Part shown: positions 35,567 to 44,109 of the stretch, piece by piece | Layout of the letters: every line of letters begins with the position of its first letter | How positions within the stretch are numbered: position 1 is the stretch's first letter | DNA from: Deferribacter thermophilus | Lineage (GTDB): Bacteria; Chrysiogenota; Deferribacteres; Deferribacterales; Deferribacteraceae | DNA length: 64,000 bases | Assembly: GCF_049472675.1 (NCBI RefSeq) | Contig: NZ_JAPNXM010000009.1 | Span: forward strand, 13,642 to 77,641 | Direction: 5' to 3' | Position numbers and translations under genes: made by a program | Notes under the pieces: generated by a model | The model's database searches: none | What the model was told of the DNA's origin: nothing | The model's input: the letters and a program-made list of their open reading frames with translations, nothing else

Positions 35567-35593
35567 TAAAGATTTTATACATTATGTCGATAG
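35567..35593 (+). promoter_or_regulatory. Sigma-28 (FliA) type promoter of fliD
   Basis: TAAAGATT (35567-35574), 11 bases, GTCGATAG (35586-35593). This matches the TAAAGTTT-N11-GCCGATAA consensus at 13 of 16 positions. It lies about 28 bases before the fliD ATG, the right place for a late flagellar gene. Confidence 0.75.
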
Positions 35594-35620
35594 ATAAATC
35601 AAGACATGGAGGTTGGATCT

Positions 35621-38203
35621 ATGGATGCGCTAAGGATTGGCGGCATAATGAGTGGTTTAGATACAAATGGTATAGTTGATACACTGGTAAAGCAGGCAAG
35701 AATCCCTATAGATAACTTAAAAGCAAAATATGATTTAAAAACATTAGAAAAAAATGTTTATCAAGAGATTAGCACAGATTTGGTTAACTTAAAAACCGAT
35801 TTATTATCATTAAAACTTCAAGCAACATTCAAAAATATGAAAGCTTCTTCATCCAATACTTCGTTATTATCTGCGACTGCTTCAAGTGAAGCTTCTGTTG
35901 GCACTCATACAATAAAGATTAATTCTGTAGCACAAAATGCATACTGGTTTAGTAATTTTACTCATGCAAAACTTATTGAAAGCGGTGCAGGCATTACATC
36001 TATTTCTGGTAGACCTAATGAACAAATAGAAGGGTTACATAATATTGAAGTTTATCAAAACAGCATTATTTATATTGTTCATGATAGAATAGAGCTATTA
36101 AATCAACCTTATGTCACAAAATTATCTGGTTCAAATATAACAGATGTAGATAGTGTAGGTAATTTATCTGTAAATAAATCTGGTAATATATCCTTTGATT
36201 ATGATGGTAACAGTATTAGTATTTCTATAAATGCTTTAGCTGGTGAAAGTTTAAATAGTGTGGCAAAGAATATACAAGATGATTTGAACAACAAAATTAA
36301 TGTAATTGAAAATAGCACTAATATACAATATGTTTCAGTAAAGGCAGAATATGATGGTTCAAATTGGTCTTTATCTGTATATAAGTTAAAAGTTGATGAA
36401 AAATCTCTTTTAATTAGTTCTGATAGTGCAGGTCTTGGATTGAACACAACTACAAAATCAAATTCAAAATATATAGATAACTATTTTGCTTCAAGTGATT
36501 TGGCCTCTTTATTTACTAAAATAAACGATAGTAATGCTGGCTTGATTGATGGAGTTACATTTAGTTCTGATTCTGGAACTTTATCTGAAGGGTCTTTAAA
36601 AATAGTTCAAGATGCGACATTAAATACTAGTTATGCAACAAAAACAAAAGTATTAGGAAATACAGTTAGCTCTGGCTCTGGCTTAGATACCTCGGTGGTT
36701 GGTTTACAAAATGCAGGTTTTTTAAATACAGTAGATTCAAATATAAATGGAACTTTTACTATTAATGGGGTTCAGATTACAATAGATGATTATACCAGTC
36801 TTTCTGTAAACGATTTGCTTGCAAAAATTAATGGATCTGGTGCTGGTGTGACAGCTTATTATGATGACACAAATGATAGAATTGTACTTGAATCCAATGA
36901 AGATGGGGCAAGTACAATTTCTTTGGGAGATACCTCTGATACGAGTAATGCTTTGACTGTCTTAAGGTTATCTGTTGCAGAAGGTGCAACAATTTCTCAA
37001 GGTTCAACCAGCGGTAGTATAGATCCAACAGAAAAACTTAACAGTGCTGGCTTAAATGATACAGTTACTTCAGGAATAATTACAATCAATGGGGTTTCCA
37101 TATATGTTGATGCAACAAATGACAGTTTGAATGATGTTATTTACAAAATAAATAATTCTGGAGCTGGGGTAACTTTAAGTTATGATTCAACATCAGATAA
37201 AGTTTTTGTTAAATCGAATGATGTGGATAAAATAACCTTTGGCTCAGTAAATGACACTAGTAATTTATTAGAAGTTTTAAATCTTACCGATGATACTCAA
37301 ACTGAAAAATCGATGGGTTATGAAGGGGAATATGCTTCAATAAATGTTGATGGGATAGATTATATTAGAAAAAGTAATAAAATAGATGATATCATTCCTG
37401 GTGTAACTTTAAACATTTTAAATTCTTCTACCGAAACAGTAACTTTAAATGTTTCTGTTGATACTGAAAAGGCTGTGGACGCAGTGGCTACATTTATCAG
37501 TCATTATAATGCTTTGGTGGAGAAACTAAATCCACCTGAGCTTGATGATGAGGATAAAAAATATTTAGATGCTTTAACAGATGATGAAAAGTCTAATATG
37601 ACTGAAGAGGAGGTGAAGCAATACGAAGACAACTGGAAAAAATTTAATACTTATGAAATTATAAGAAAAAGTTCTGAATTGAGAAGCTTAAAACAAACTT
37701 TAAGATCCAACCTCTTAAGTAATATTTCTGGGTTAAGCGGTAAATACGATTCATTGTTTGATATCGGTATCGATATCGCAGGTGATGGTAATATTGAAAT
37801 TGAAAAGAAAGGTTATTTATTGGTAGATAGTTCTGATTATTCAACAATTAAGAAAAAACTTGAAGAGAACAGCACTTTTATTGAAGCTTTGCAAAATAAT
37901 CCAGATGATGTTTATGAATTATTTGCTACAAAAGGTGATGTTGATGGTTGGGCAAGAAGGTATGAGTCAATTATTAACCAGTTTGTATCAACTAATGGTA
38001 TTATTGATTTAAAAATAAGACCTTTTGGTTCCATTGACAGAGAGTTATACAATTTGTCAAAACAAATCGATGCTAAAGAGACTTATGTAGAGTCATACTT
38101 GAACAGGTTGTGGCAAAAATTTTCTTATATGGAACAGATAATTGCAGATTTACAAGAGCAAGGTAATTATATAGCCCAACTATTAGCAAAACAGAGTGTA
38201 TAA
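35621..38203 (+). CDS. fliD: Flagellar cap protein FliD
   Basis: 860 residues from the ATG at 35621, eight bases after GGAGG. The FliD N-terminus is typical (GIMSGLDTNGIVDTLV), and the C-terminal FliD_C domain ends in a heptad-like helix with YVESYLNRLWQKF. The centre carries two flagellin-hook IN-type repeats, TINGVQI near residue 375 and TINGVSI near 485, each followed by GAGVT and a DTSN block, which makes the protein longer than the 450-650 residues common in the family. FliD caps the growing filament. Co-transcribed with fliS. Confidence 0.95.
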   Translation: MDALRIGGIMSGLDTNGIVDTLVKQARIPIDNLKAKYDLKTLEKNVYQEISTDLVNLKTDLLSLKLQATFKNMKASSSNTSLLSATASSEASVGTHTIKINSVAQNAYWFSNFTHAKLIESGAGITSISGRPNEQIEGLHNIEVYQNSIIYIVHDRIELLNQPYVTKLSGSNITDVDSVGNLSVNKSGNISFDYDGNSISISINALAGESLNSVAKNIQDDLNNKINVIENSTNIQYVSVKAEYDGSNWSLSVYKLKVDEKSLLISSDSAGLGLNTTTKSNSKYIDNYFASSDLASLFTKINDSNAGLIDGVTFSSDSGTLSEGSLKIVQDATLNTSYATKTKVLGNTVSSGSGLDTSVVGLQNAGFLNTVDSNINGTFTINGVQITIDDYTSLSVNDLLAKINGSGAGVTAYYDDTNDRIVLESNEDGASTISLGDTSDTSNALTVLRLSVAEGATISQGSTSGSIDPTEKLNSAGLNDTVTSGIITINGVSIYVDATNDSLNDVIYKINNSGAGVTLSYDSTSDKVFVKSNDVDKITFGSVNDTSNLLEVLNLTDDTQTEKSMGYEGEYASINVDGIDYIRKSNKIDDIIPGVTLNILNSSTETVTLNVSVDTEKAVDAVATFISHYNALVEKLNPPELDDEDKKYLDALTDDEKSNMTEEEVKQYEDNWKKFNTYEIIRKSSELRSLKQTLRSNLLSNISGLSGKYDSLFDIGIDIAGDGNIEIEKKGYLLVDSSDYSTIKKKLEENSTFIEALQNNPDDVYELFATKGDVDGWARRYESIINQFVSTNGIIDLKIRPFGSIDRELYNLSKQIDAKETYVESYLNRLWQKFSYMEQIIADLQEQGNYIAQLLAKQSV

Positions 38204-38212
38204 GGGGGTATT

Positions 38213-38641
38213 ATGAAAAATCCTATTAAAACATATTTAAAAAATGAGATTGAGGGTGCTACAAAAGGGAAGCTGGTTTTATTGCTTTATGATGGAGCTA
38301 TTAAGTATATGAAATTGGCATGTAAATATATTGATGATAAAAATATTCCTGAAGCGCATTTAAATATAGTAAAAGCTGAAAATATTATTTATGAGTTAAT
38401 GTCAACTTTAAATATGGAAGCTGGTGGTGAGATTGCTGAAAATCTGCTCAAACTTTATGATTTTATGGTATATCAACTTATCATGGCAAATAAAGACAAG
38501 GATAAAAGTAAGATCGAGTCGGTGATTAAGATAATGATGATTTTGAGGGAAGGTTGGAAGCAAATTGTGGATAAAGAAGAGAAGGTTGATATTAAGGGTA
38601 ATGATGAGGTAGTGCAGAAAAAAATTAATATATCAGGATAA
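38213..38641 (+). CDS. fliS: Flagellin chaperone FliS
   Basis: 142 residues, all helical. KGKLVLLLYDGAIKYMKLA is the diagnostic FliS block near residue 18, followed by helices with LNMEAGGEIAENLLKLYDFM. It binds the disordered C-terminus of flagellin before export. It follows fliD by nine bases with AAGGGGGT before the ATG. The tail after residue 120 is Lys/Asp-rich and probably disordered. Confidence 0.95.
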   Translation: MKNPIKTYLKNEIEGATKGKLVLLLYDGAIKYMKLACKYIDDKNIPEAHLNIVKAENIIYELMSTLNMEAGGEIAENLLKLYDFMVYQLIMANKDKDKSKIESVIKIMMILREGWKQIVDKEEKVDIKGNDEVVQKKINISG

Positions 38642-38643
38642 GT

Positions 38644-38955
38644 ATGACTATTAATTTTGATAGTAACATAATTAATTTTAAACAAAAAATTGAAGAGCTG
38701 GGGCGTAAAAGGGGTATAATTTCTACTGAGAAAAAAGGTGAATCAAAGTCTGTTTTGAAGTCCAATCTAGTTGATATCGTTAAAATCAAGAATGAAAATT
38801 GGTTGGCTGCAAATATTGAAGTTAAAAGTGAAGAGCAAGCCAAGGAGATATTGGACGGATTGCAAAACCTGTTTACAAAAGATAGCAAGAAAGCGTTGTT
38901 GGCACATGATAATGCAAATGCGGATAAGGTATTAAAGTTTTACCCCTTTGAATGA
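38644..38955 (+). CDS. Small unrecognised flagellar-cluster protein with flagellin-tail-like end
   Basis: 103 residues, three bases after fliS, so very likely translated with it. The N-terminus is polar, and the second half is a predicted amphipathic helix. The end, ALLAHDNANADKVLKF, resembles the C-terminal D0 helix of flagellins, which typically ends in ALLAQAN followed by VLxLL. That resemblance is by eye and not proof of homology. It could be a FliS partner, an export-competition decoy or a FlgN/FlaG-like factor. Confidence 0.65.
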   Translation: MTINFDSNIINFKQKIEELGRKRGIISTEKKGESKSVLKSNLVDIVKIKNENWLAANIEVKSEEQAKEILDGLQNLFTKDSKKALLAHDNANADKVLKFYPFE

Positions 38956-38978
38956 AGTAATTGTCCCCTTATTTCCTC

Positions 38979-39006
38979 TTGATAATTTTAAAAAATTCTA
39001 TACAGT
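38979..39006 (+). promoter_or_regulatory. Promoter of the FlgN-like gene, leaderless architecture
   Basis: TTGATA (38979-38984), 16-base spacer, TACAGT (39001-39006), then six bases to the ATG at 39013. No Shine-Dalgarno. Confidence 0.5.
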
Positions 39007-39012
39007 ATTTTT

Positions 39013-39315
39013 ATGTCTAAAAATAATTTTTTGATAGTTGCGGAAAATCTTTTAAGATTTTTAAATGAGTTATTAGATATGGATATAAATGACGATTTTT
39101 ACATAAAATTGCAAATGTATCAAAATTTTCTTGCTCAGCTTCTCCAGATTACAAACAATATGAATTATATGGATGAAGAGTCTAAAAATATATTAATTGA
39201 GATTAATGATAAAAATAATGCTTTGCTGGAAAGATTGAAGAAAACACAAGAGATTCTAAAAAGTGAAATTAATAAAGTTAATAAAAAAGAGAAAATCAAG
39301 AAGTATTATAATTAA
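39013..39315 (+). CDS. Small coiled-coil protein, FlgN/FliT-like
   Basis: 100 residues, almost entirely helical, with a heptad-rich centre (FLAQLLQITNNM, ILIEINDKNNALLERLKKTQEIL) and a basic tail. Size, helicity and the position after fliD-fliS suggest a flagellar export chaperone such as FlgN or FliT, but no diagnostic residues were found. It appears to have its own leaderless-type promoter. Confidence 0.55.
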   Translation: MSKNNFLIVAENLLRFLNELLDMDINDDFYIKLQMYQNFLAQLLQITNNMNYMDEESKNILIEINDKNNALLERLKKTQEILKSEINKVNKKEKIKKYYN

Positions 39316-39327
39316 AACTGGTGTGGT

Positions 39328-39999
39328 ATGAAAAACAATAATATTCAAAGCAGACAGTATCTTATTGATGAGATAAAAGTAGGTGACACCTGGCGTATTT
39401 TTAAAATTTTATCAGAGTTTGTTGAGGGGTTTGAGCATTTATCAGGTGTTGAGCCTGCTGTGAGTGTTTTTGGCTCAGCAAGGGTTAAAGAGGGGCATAG
39501 AGATTATCGAAGGGCAAGAGAGCTAGGTAGTTTGCTTGCTGGAGAAGGGATCACTGTAATAACTGGTGGCGGTCCAGGTATAATGGAGGCTGCTAATAGA
39601 GGTGCAGCTGAAGCTGGAGGGAGATCTATTGGAATTAACATTGAATTGCCCTTTGAGCAGAAGCCGAACCCTTATGCAAATAAAGTTATTACATTTAATT
39701 ATTTTTTTGTTAGAAAAGTTATGCTTGTAAAGTATGCCAGTGCTTTTGTTATTTTTCCTGGTGGTTTTGGCACGATGGATGAATTCTTTGAAGCTTTAAC
39801 ATTAATTCAAACAAGGAAGATATTGCCTTTCCCTTTAATACTCGTAGATAGTGATTATTGGAGTGGGTTAATAAATTGGATAAAGGATAAAATGCTTACT
39901 GAGGGGTTTATCTCTCCTGAAGATTTGGATCTGATACAGATCAAAGATGATGTTTATGAAATAATGCAAGTAATTAAGGCTTTTTTATCTAAGTTTTAG
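39328..39999 (+). CDS. LOG-family protein (TIGR00730-like)
   Basis: 223 residues. SVFGSARV and TGGGPGIMEAANRGA bind the nucleotide, and PGGFGTMDEFFE is the catalytic LOG motif (PGGxGTxxE). Members such as PpnN and LOG phosphoribohydrolases cleave nucleotide 5'-monophosphates to base plus ribose-5-phosphate; which is cleaved here cannot be told. Its last 11 bases overlap the 3' end of the convergent kinase gene, with no terminator between. Confidence 0.9.
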   Translation: MKNNNIQSRQYLIDEIKVGDTWRIFKILSEFVEGFEHLSGVEPAVSVFGSARVKEGHRDYRRARELGSLLAGEGITVITGGGPGIMEAANRGAAEAGGRSIGINIELPFEQKPNPYANKVITFNYFFVRKVMLVKYASAFVIFPGGFGTMDEFFEALTLIQTRKILPFPLILVDSDYWSGLINWIKDKMLTEGFISPEDLDLIQIKDDVYEIMQVIKAFLSKF

Positions 40000-42214
40000 T
40001 TAATGGAATTATTATCCTAAATTTAGTAAACAACCCTTTTTCAGATTCTACTTCAATTTTTCCTCCTAATTCTTCAATAAAAATTTTGGCTGCGTATAAT
40101 CCAATCCCAGTTCCTTTCTCTTTTTTTGTTGTAAAGAAGGGGTTAAATATTTTATTTTTTAAATGTTCAGGTATCCCTGTTCCATTGTCTGTAACTTCAA
40201 TAATCAAGTTATTTTCTTTGACTGTTTTTCTCAAGGTTACTTGCCCATTTTGTATTTTTGCAGATTCTATTGCATCCTTTGAATTAAGCAATAAATTCAA
40301 TAGTGTTTGAGTCAATTTGTTATCATTTAGATTAAGAGTTACACCTTTTCCTTCAATGATTAAATCAAATTTTATTTCGGTACCTAATATCTGCCTAAAA
40401 AAGTTTTCTTTTGATTTTAAAAAGTTGTCAATAAAAACAAGTTTTGTTTCATCTCCTATATTTGATAAGTTTAATAATGACTTAAGATAATTTGATGATT
40501 CTTCAGTTATTTTCAAAATTTTATCAACGATTTCTTTATTTTGATCCCCTATATTTTTGTCAAATTTAAGCAGTGTTGAGTAATTTGTTATTACACTCAA
40601 AATATTGTTAATATCGTGAACCACACTAGTAACTAAATTGGATATTATTTCATCTCTTTGAATTTCTTGAATTAATTTTTGTTGCTTAATTTTTTCTGTG
40701 TTATCAATAAGGATTAGAAGATAATAGGTCTTATCAGATGTCGTAATTTTTTTTAAATAGATATCAAAAATGAAGTCCTCTTTTATATCCGTAATGTCAT
40801 AAAAAATATATTCTTCTGTATTAATTTCTTTGAATTTATTTAAGTAATTTATAATATTTTCGTTTTTTAGTTCGTAAATATAGATATTTGATTGTTCAAT
40901 ATTAAAAATTTCTTTAGATTTTTTATTTAGAAAGACCATTTCTTCGTCAATTAGAATTACACCATTTGGGGAGTTTTCAATAATTGTATAAAAAAGATTT
41001 TCATATAAGATTTTGTAATTTATACTATCAAGTAGCTCGGTTAAGTCTTGACCAAAAAAGGCAAATTGTGAAGATATCCCACTAATAGGATAAATATCAA
41101 ATAAAATAGTTTTAACCCCTTTAGAGGTGTTTATTCTGACTATATAATTTTCCAGAGGTGAGCGTTTGTCAAAACAGATATCTTGTATTTTTTCGGAAAA
41201 TCCCATTATTTCGTTTATTGTCTTCGGCTTTTCTAAACCAATTATTAATTCTGCCCCTTTATTCCAAAAGACAATGTTTCCATTTTTATCAGTGATAAAA
41301 ACAACATAAGATGGCAAATTTATGACAGCTGTTAAAAATGAATTGTACGATTTTAATTTTTTGTTAGATTTGAAAGCTAAGTAAAAGATAACTATAAAGA
41401 ATATAAGTGATACAATCAAAACGGTGAAAATGATAATGAAGCTAATATAATCATTTAAAGAGATTGGTTTTGTTATGTAAAACCATTTATTGACAAGCTC
41501 ATTTAGTTCATTGTTTTTTTTCAAAGTGATAATGTGTTCGTTTAAAAGTTTTAATAAAGTTACATCTTTTTTAGGTAAGTAAAAAGCTATATTAGATTTT
41601 TCTAAAAAAAGAGGTTTTTTTTTGATAGATAAAATCTTAAATTGACCTCTAAAGTTTGTGTATATAAGATTTAATGAGTTGTAATAATCATTTATTAACC
41701 AGTCTATATATCCATATTCTAATGCTTTAAAGGAATCTAATGTGCTATCAAATAGTTTAACTTCTAAATTTTTATATTTTGAAATTTGATTTTGAATATA
41801 TCTATGCCCAGTTGCATTCTTTTTAACACCTACTTTTAAAGCAAACAGATCATTTAATGAATATTCTTTATTATAAGGGACAACTACAACAATGCCACTG
41901 TTTAAATAAGGTATGGTGAAAAGCCCATACTGCTTTCTTTCCTCTGTTATATAAATAGATCCTGCTGCGATATCACACAGACCATTTTTGACAGCATTTA
42001 AAAGCCCTGTAAAAGTGGTTTGGATAAAGTTACACTTAAAATGATACTTATCGCAAAACCTTTTTAATATATCATAATCAAAACCTCGTATTTCTCCTCT
42101 GCTATCTATAAAGATGAACGGTTCATATTCAGCAAAGAATATTTTTATTTCTTTGCATTGCCCAAATAATGTAAATGAAATTAAGAAGCAAAATATAATA
42201 AAAAACTTTTTCAT
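39989..42214 (-). CDS. Sensor histidine kinase with periplasmic solute-binding domain
   Basis: About 741 residues from the ATG at 42214. Order: signal peptide (KKFFIIFCFLISFTLFGQC), family 3 solute-binding domain (EIKIFFAEYEPF, GFDYDILKRFC, CDIAAGSIYITEERKQY), one transmembrane helix near residue 260-285, two PAS-like domains (VVFITDKNGNIVFWN and GVILIDEEMVFLN), the phospho-acceptor VVHDINNILSV, N box LLLNSKDAI, and G boxes DNGTGIP and GTGIGLYAAK. It probably senses an amino acid or similar small ligand in the periplasm. No response regulator is encoded beside it, so it is an orphan. TATAAT lies six bases before the ATG. Confidence 0.9.
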   Translation of the reverse strand: MKKFFIIFCFLISFTLFGQCKEIKIFFAEYEPFIFIDSRGEIRGFDYDILKRFCDKYHFKCNFIQTTFTGLLNAVKNGLCDIAAGSIYITEERKQYGLFTIPYLNSGIVVVVPYNKEYSLNDLFALKVGVKKNATGHRYIQNQISKYKNLEVKLFDSTLDSFKALEYGYIDWLINDYYNSLNLIYTNFRGQFKILSIKKKPLFLEKSNIAFYLPKKDVTLLKLLNEHIITLKKNNELNELVNKWFYITKPISLNDYISFIIIFTVLIVSLIFFIVIFYLAFKSNKKLKSYNSFLTAVINLPSYVVFITDKNGNIVFWNKGAELIIGLEKPKTINEIMGFSEKIQDICFDKRSPLENYIVRINTSKGVKTILFDIYPISGISSQFAFFGQDLTELLDSINYKILYENLFYTIIENSPNGVILIDEEMVFLNKKSKEIFNIEQSNIYIYELKNENIINYLNKFKEINTEEYIFYDITDIKEDFIFDIYLKKITTSDKTYYLLILIDNTEKIKQQKLIQEIQRDEIISNLVTSVVHDINNILSVITNYSTLLKFDKNIGDQNKEIVDKILKITEESSNYLKSLLNLSNIGDETKLVFIDNFLKSKENFFRQILGTEIKFDLIIEGKGVTLNLNDNKLTQTLLNLLLNSKDAIESAKIQNGQVTLRKTVKENNLIIEVTDNGTGIPEHLKNKIFNPFFTTKKEKGTGIGLYAAKIFIEELGGKIEVESEKGLFTKFRIIIPLTKT

Positions 42215-42220
42215 GAAATT

Positions 42221-42229
42221 ATTATACCA
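42221..42229 (-). promoter_or_regulatory. Extended -10 of the sensor kinase gene, leaderless architecture
   Basis: On the minus strand TGGTATAAT, TATAAT at 42226-42221, then six bases to the ATG at 42214. No Shine-Dalgarno. The -35 is poor, as is usual with a TGn extended -10. Confidence 0.6.
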
Positions 42230-42364
42230 TAATTTTTTACAAATCAAAATTAATTTGTGACAAAATTTATCTTTTTGTAACTGATTGATTTAAAATATAT
42301 TTTACTGATTAGATTCTGAAAGAGTTATTTCAACATTTAGATAAAAATTTTTTAGTAAATTTCC

Positions 42365-42424
42365 TTGACACTTATGGTGTGAATCGTGTATTATTTGTTA
42401 TGAAATGGTATAAAATGGTATAAA
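42365..42424 (+). promoter_or_regulatory. mraZ promoter region
   Basis: TTGACA (42365-42370)-18-TATTAT (42389-42394) is an upstream promoter. A second, TTGTTA (42395-42400)-18-TATAAA (42419-42424) with a TGG extension, would start transcription at the mraZ ATG itself. The region from 42248 to 42364 is AT-rich with nothing else recognised. Confidence 0.6.
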
Positions 42425-42430
42425 TTGGTA
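42406..42430 (+). promoter_or_regulatory. MraZ-binding box array
   Basis: TGGTA occurs at 42406, 42416 and 42426, three direct repeats with exact 10-base period. Published MraZ sites in E. coli are TGGGN repeats with five-base gaps, the same geometry. The third repeat overlaps the mraZ start codon, fitting autoregulation. Confidence 0.7.
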
Positions 42431-42894
42431 TGAGAGCTTCTAGTAGTTTTAAAGGTAAATCAGTTCATACTATTAATGAATCTGGTCGAATTAGTATTCC
42501 TGCGAAGTTTAGAGATGTATTAAAAACAAAATATCAGGATGAATCTCTTGTTTTAGTAAATCTTGGTAAATACTTAGCTGCTTATCCATTGAAAGAATGG
42601 GAAAAAGTTGAGGCAAAATTTGAAGAAAATCCACCTAAAAATAAAGATGCTGCAAAATTAATGAGGAAACTTTTTTCTACAGCAGAAGATTGTGTGGTGG
42701 ATAGAGTAGGAAGAATTATTATTCCACCTCATTTAAGAAATGCAGTGGGGTTAAATGGTGAGTGTGTGATAGTCGGGATGATGAATAAAATTGAAATATG
42801 GCCAAAAGATGTGTGGGAAACTGAAATTGAAAATGCTGATATGGGAACTCTTATGGAAGAGATAACCGATATTTACCCAGAAATAACTTTATAA
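42430..42894 (+). CDS. mraZ: Transcriptional regulator MraZ
   Basis: 154 residues, two AbrB-like swapped-hairpin repeats: HTINESGRISIPAKFRD and the second DRVGRIIIPPHLRNAVG. It forms a ring that binds direct repeats upstream of the division cluster, and such repeats are present here. ATG at 42430 has no Shine-Dalgarno. It leads the whole cluster to ftsZ and is followed by rsmH after one base. Confidence 0.96.
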   Translation: MRASSSFKGKSVHTINESGRISIPAKFRDVLKTKYQDESLVLVNLGKYLAAYPLKEWEKVEAKFEENPPKNKDAAKLMRKLFSTAEDCVVDRVGRIIIPPHLRNAVGLNGECVIVGMMNKIEIWPKDVWETEIENADMGTLMEEITDIYPEITL

Positions 42895-42895
42895 A

Positions 42896-43816
42896 ATGCA
42901 TAAACCTGTTTTGTATAAAGAGTTAATAAATTTTTTTAAAGGGATAGAAAATGGGATAATTGTAGATTGTACTGGCGGTGGTGGTGGACATGCAGAAGGG
43001 ATTTTAAGGGAAATAAAGCCTGAAAAGCTTATTATTATAGATAGAGATGAAGATGCCGTTAAAAGATTAAAAAAGAAGTTTGATGGTTTTTCCAATGTTG
43101 AAGTTTGTAAAAGTAATTTTGCAGATGTAGATAAAGTAATAACAAGTTTAGGTATCGATAAAGTAGATGGGTTGTATGCTGATTTTGGAATATCAAACTT
43201 TCATTTACAGGATAGTCAAAGGGGATTTTCTTTTAGGAAAAATGGACCCCTTGATATGCGAATGGATAAGGAAATTGAGCTAACTGCGGAAAAAATTGTC
43301 AATGAATATTCTGTAGAAACTTTAAAAAATATTTTTAAAAAGTTTGGGGAAGAAAGATTTGCTGATAGAGTTGCAGAAGCAATAGCAAAATCAAGATTAA
43401 ATAAAAGAATAACAACTACTTTAGAATTGGCTGATATCGTAAAGAAAGCTATACCAGAAAGATATCATAAACCAGGTATTCATCCAGCTACAAAGGTCTT
43501 TATGGCATTAAGAATATTCATAAATAATGAACTTGAGAGTATAGAATCTTTACTAAAAAAAATACCATCAATAATTAAAAAGGGAGGGGTTGTAGCTTTT
43601 ATATCCTTTCACTCTTTAGAAGATAGATTGGTGAAAGAGTATTTACAATTTTATGAAAAAGATTGTGTTTGTCCACCTGAATACCCTGTATGTAGATGTG
43701 ATAAAGTAAAGGAGTTTAAAATTCTAACGAAAAAGCCAGTTGTCCCTTCTAAGGAAGAAATAAGTGAAAATCCATTAAGTAGAAGTGCGAAAATGAGGGT
43801 TGGTAAAAGGTTATGA
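42896..43816 (+). CDS. rsmH: 16S rRNA (cytosine1402-N4)-methyltransferase
   Basis: 306 residues. HKPVLYKEL at the start, the SAM loop DCTGGGGGHAEGIL near residues 24-37, YADFGISNFHLQD, GPLDMRMD, and the end FISFHSLEDRLVK with PLSRSAKMRV are all RsmH signatures. It methylates C1402 in the ribosomal P site. One base separates it from mraZ, and it has no own ribosome site, suggesting coupling. Confidence 0.97.
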   Translation: MHKPVLYKELINFFKGIENGIIVDCTGGGGGHAEGILREIKPEKLIIIDRDEDAVKRLKKKFDGFSNVEVCKSNFADVDKVITSLGIDKVDGLYADFGISNFHLQDSQRGFSFRKNGPLDMRMDKEIELTAEKIVNEYSVETLKNIFKKFGEERFADRVAEAIAKSRLNKRITTTLELADIVKKAIPERYHKPGIHPATKVFMALRIFINNELESIESLLKKIPSIIKKGGVVAFISFHSLEDRLVKEYLQFYEKDCVCPPEYPVCRCDKVKEFKILTKKPVVPSKEEISENPLSRSAKMRVGKRL

Positions 43817-44109
43817 GTAAACTTATTGCTGTTGCTTTAAAAAATGTGGAGTTTGGCTTTTTAAGAACATTTTTAATTTTTGTTATTTTTGTATCTTTAG
43901 TTTTTTCTATCGTTATAGTTAAAGTGAAAACTATTCAATTGGGTTATAAAATTGAAGATTTGAGAAAAATACACTTTAAGAAAGAGGTCTTGGTGGAAAA
44001 ATATGAAGAAGAAATATCATACTTTACAAGAACAGATAGATTGATTGATTACTCAAAAAATTTTGGTCTTAAGTTAGCTGAACCAGAGAAGGTTTTTTAT
44101 GTTAAGTGA
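43813..44109 (+). CDS. ftsL: Cell division protein FtsL
   Basis: 98 residues, a bitopic membrane protein: transmembrane helix at about residues 17-37 (TFLIFVIFVSLVFSIVIV), then a periplasmic coiled coil. FtsL is too divergent for motif proof; the identification rests on topology and its fixed place between rsmH and ftsI. It joins FtsB and FtsQ at the septum. Confidence 0.85.
   Translation: MSKLIAVALKNVEFGFLRTFLIFVIFVSLVFSIVIVKVKTIQLGYKIEDLRKIHFKKEVLVEKYEEEISYFTRTDRLIDYSKNFGLKLAEPEKVFYVK

Noticed and set aside
36700..37290. Internal repeats as a mobile or recombinational element
   Set aside because: They are two protein-level flagellin-hook IN-type repeats inside fliD, diverged at the DNA level.
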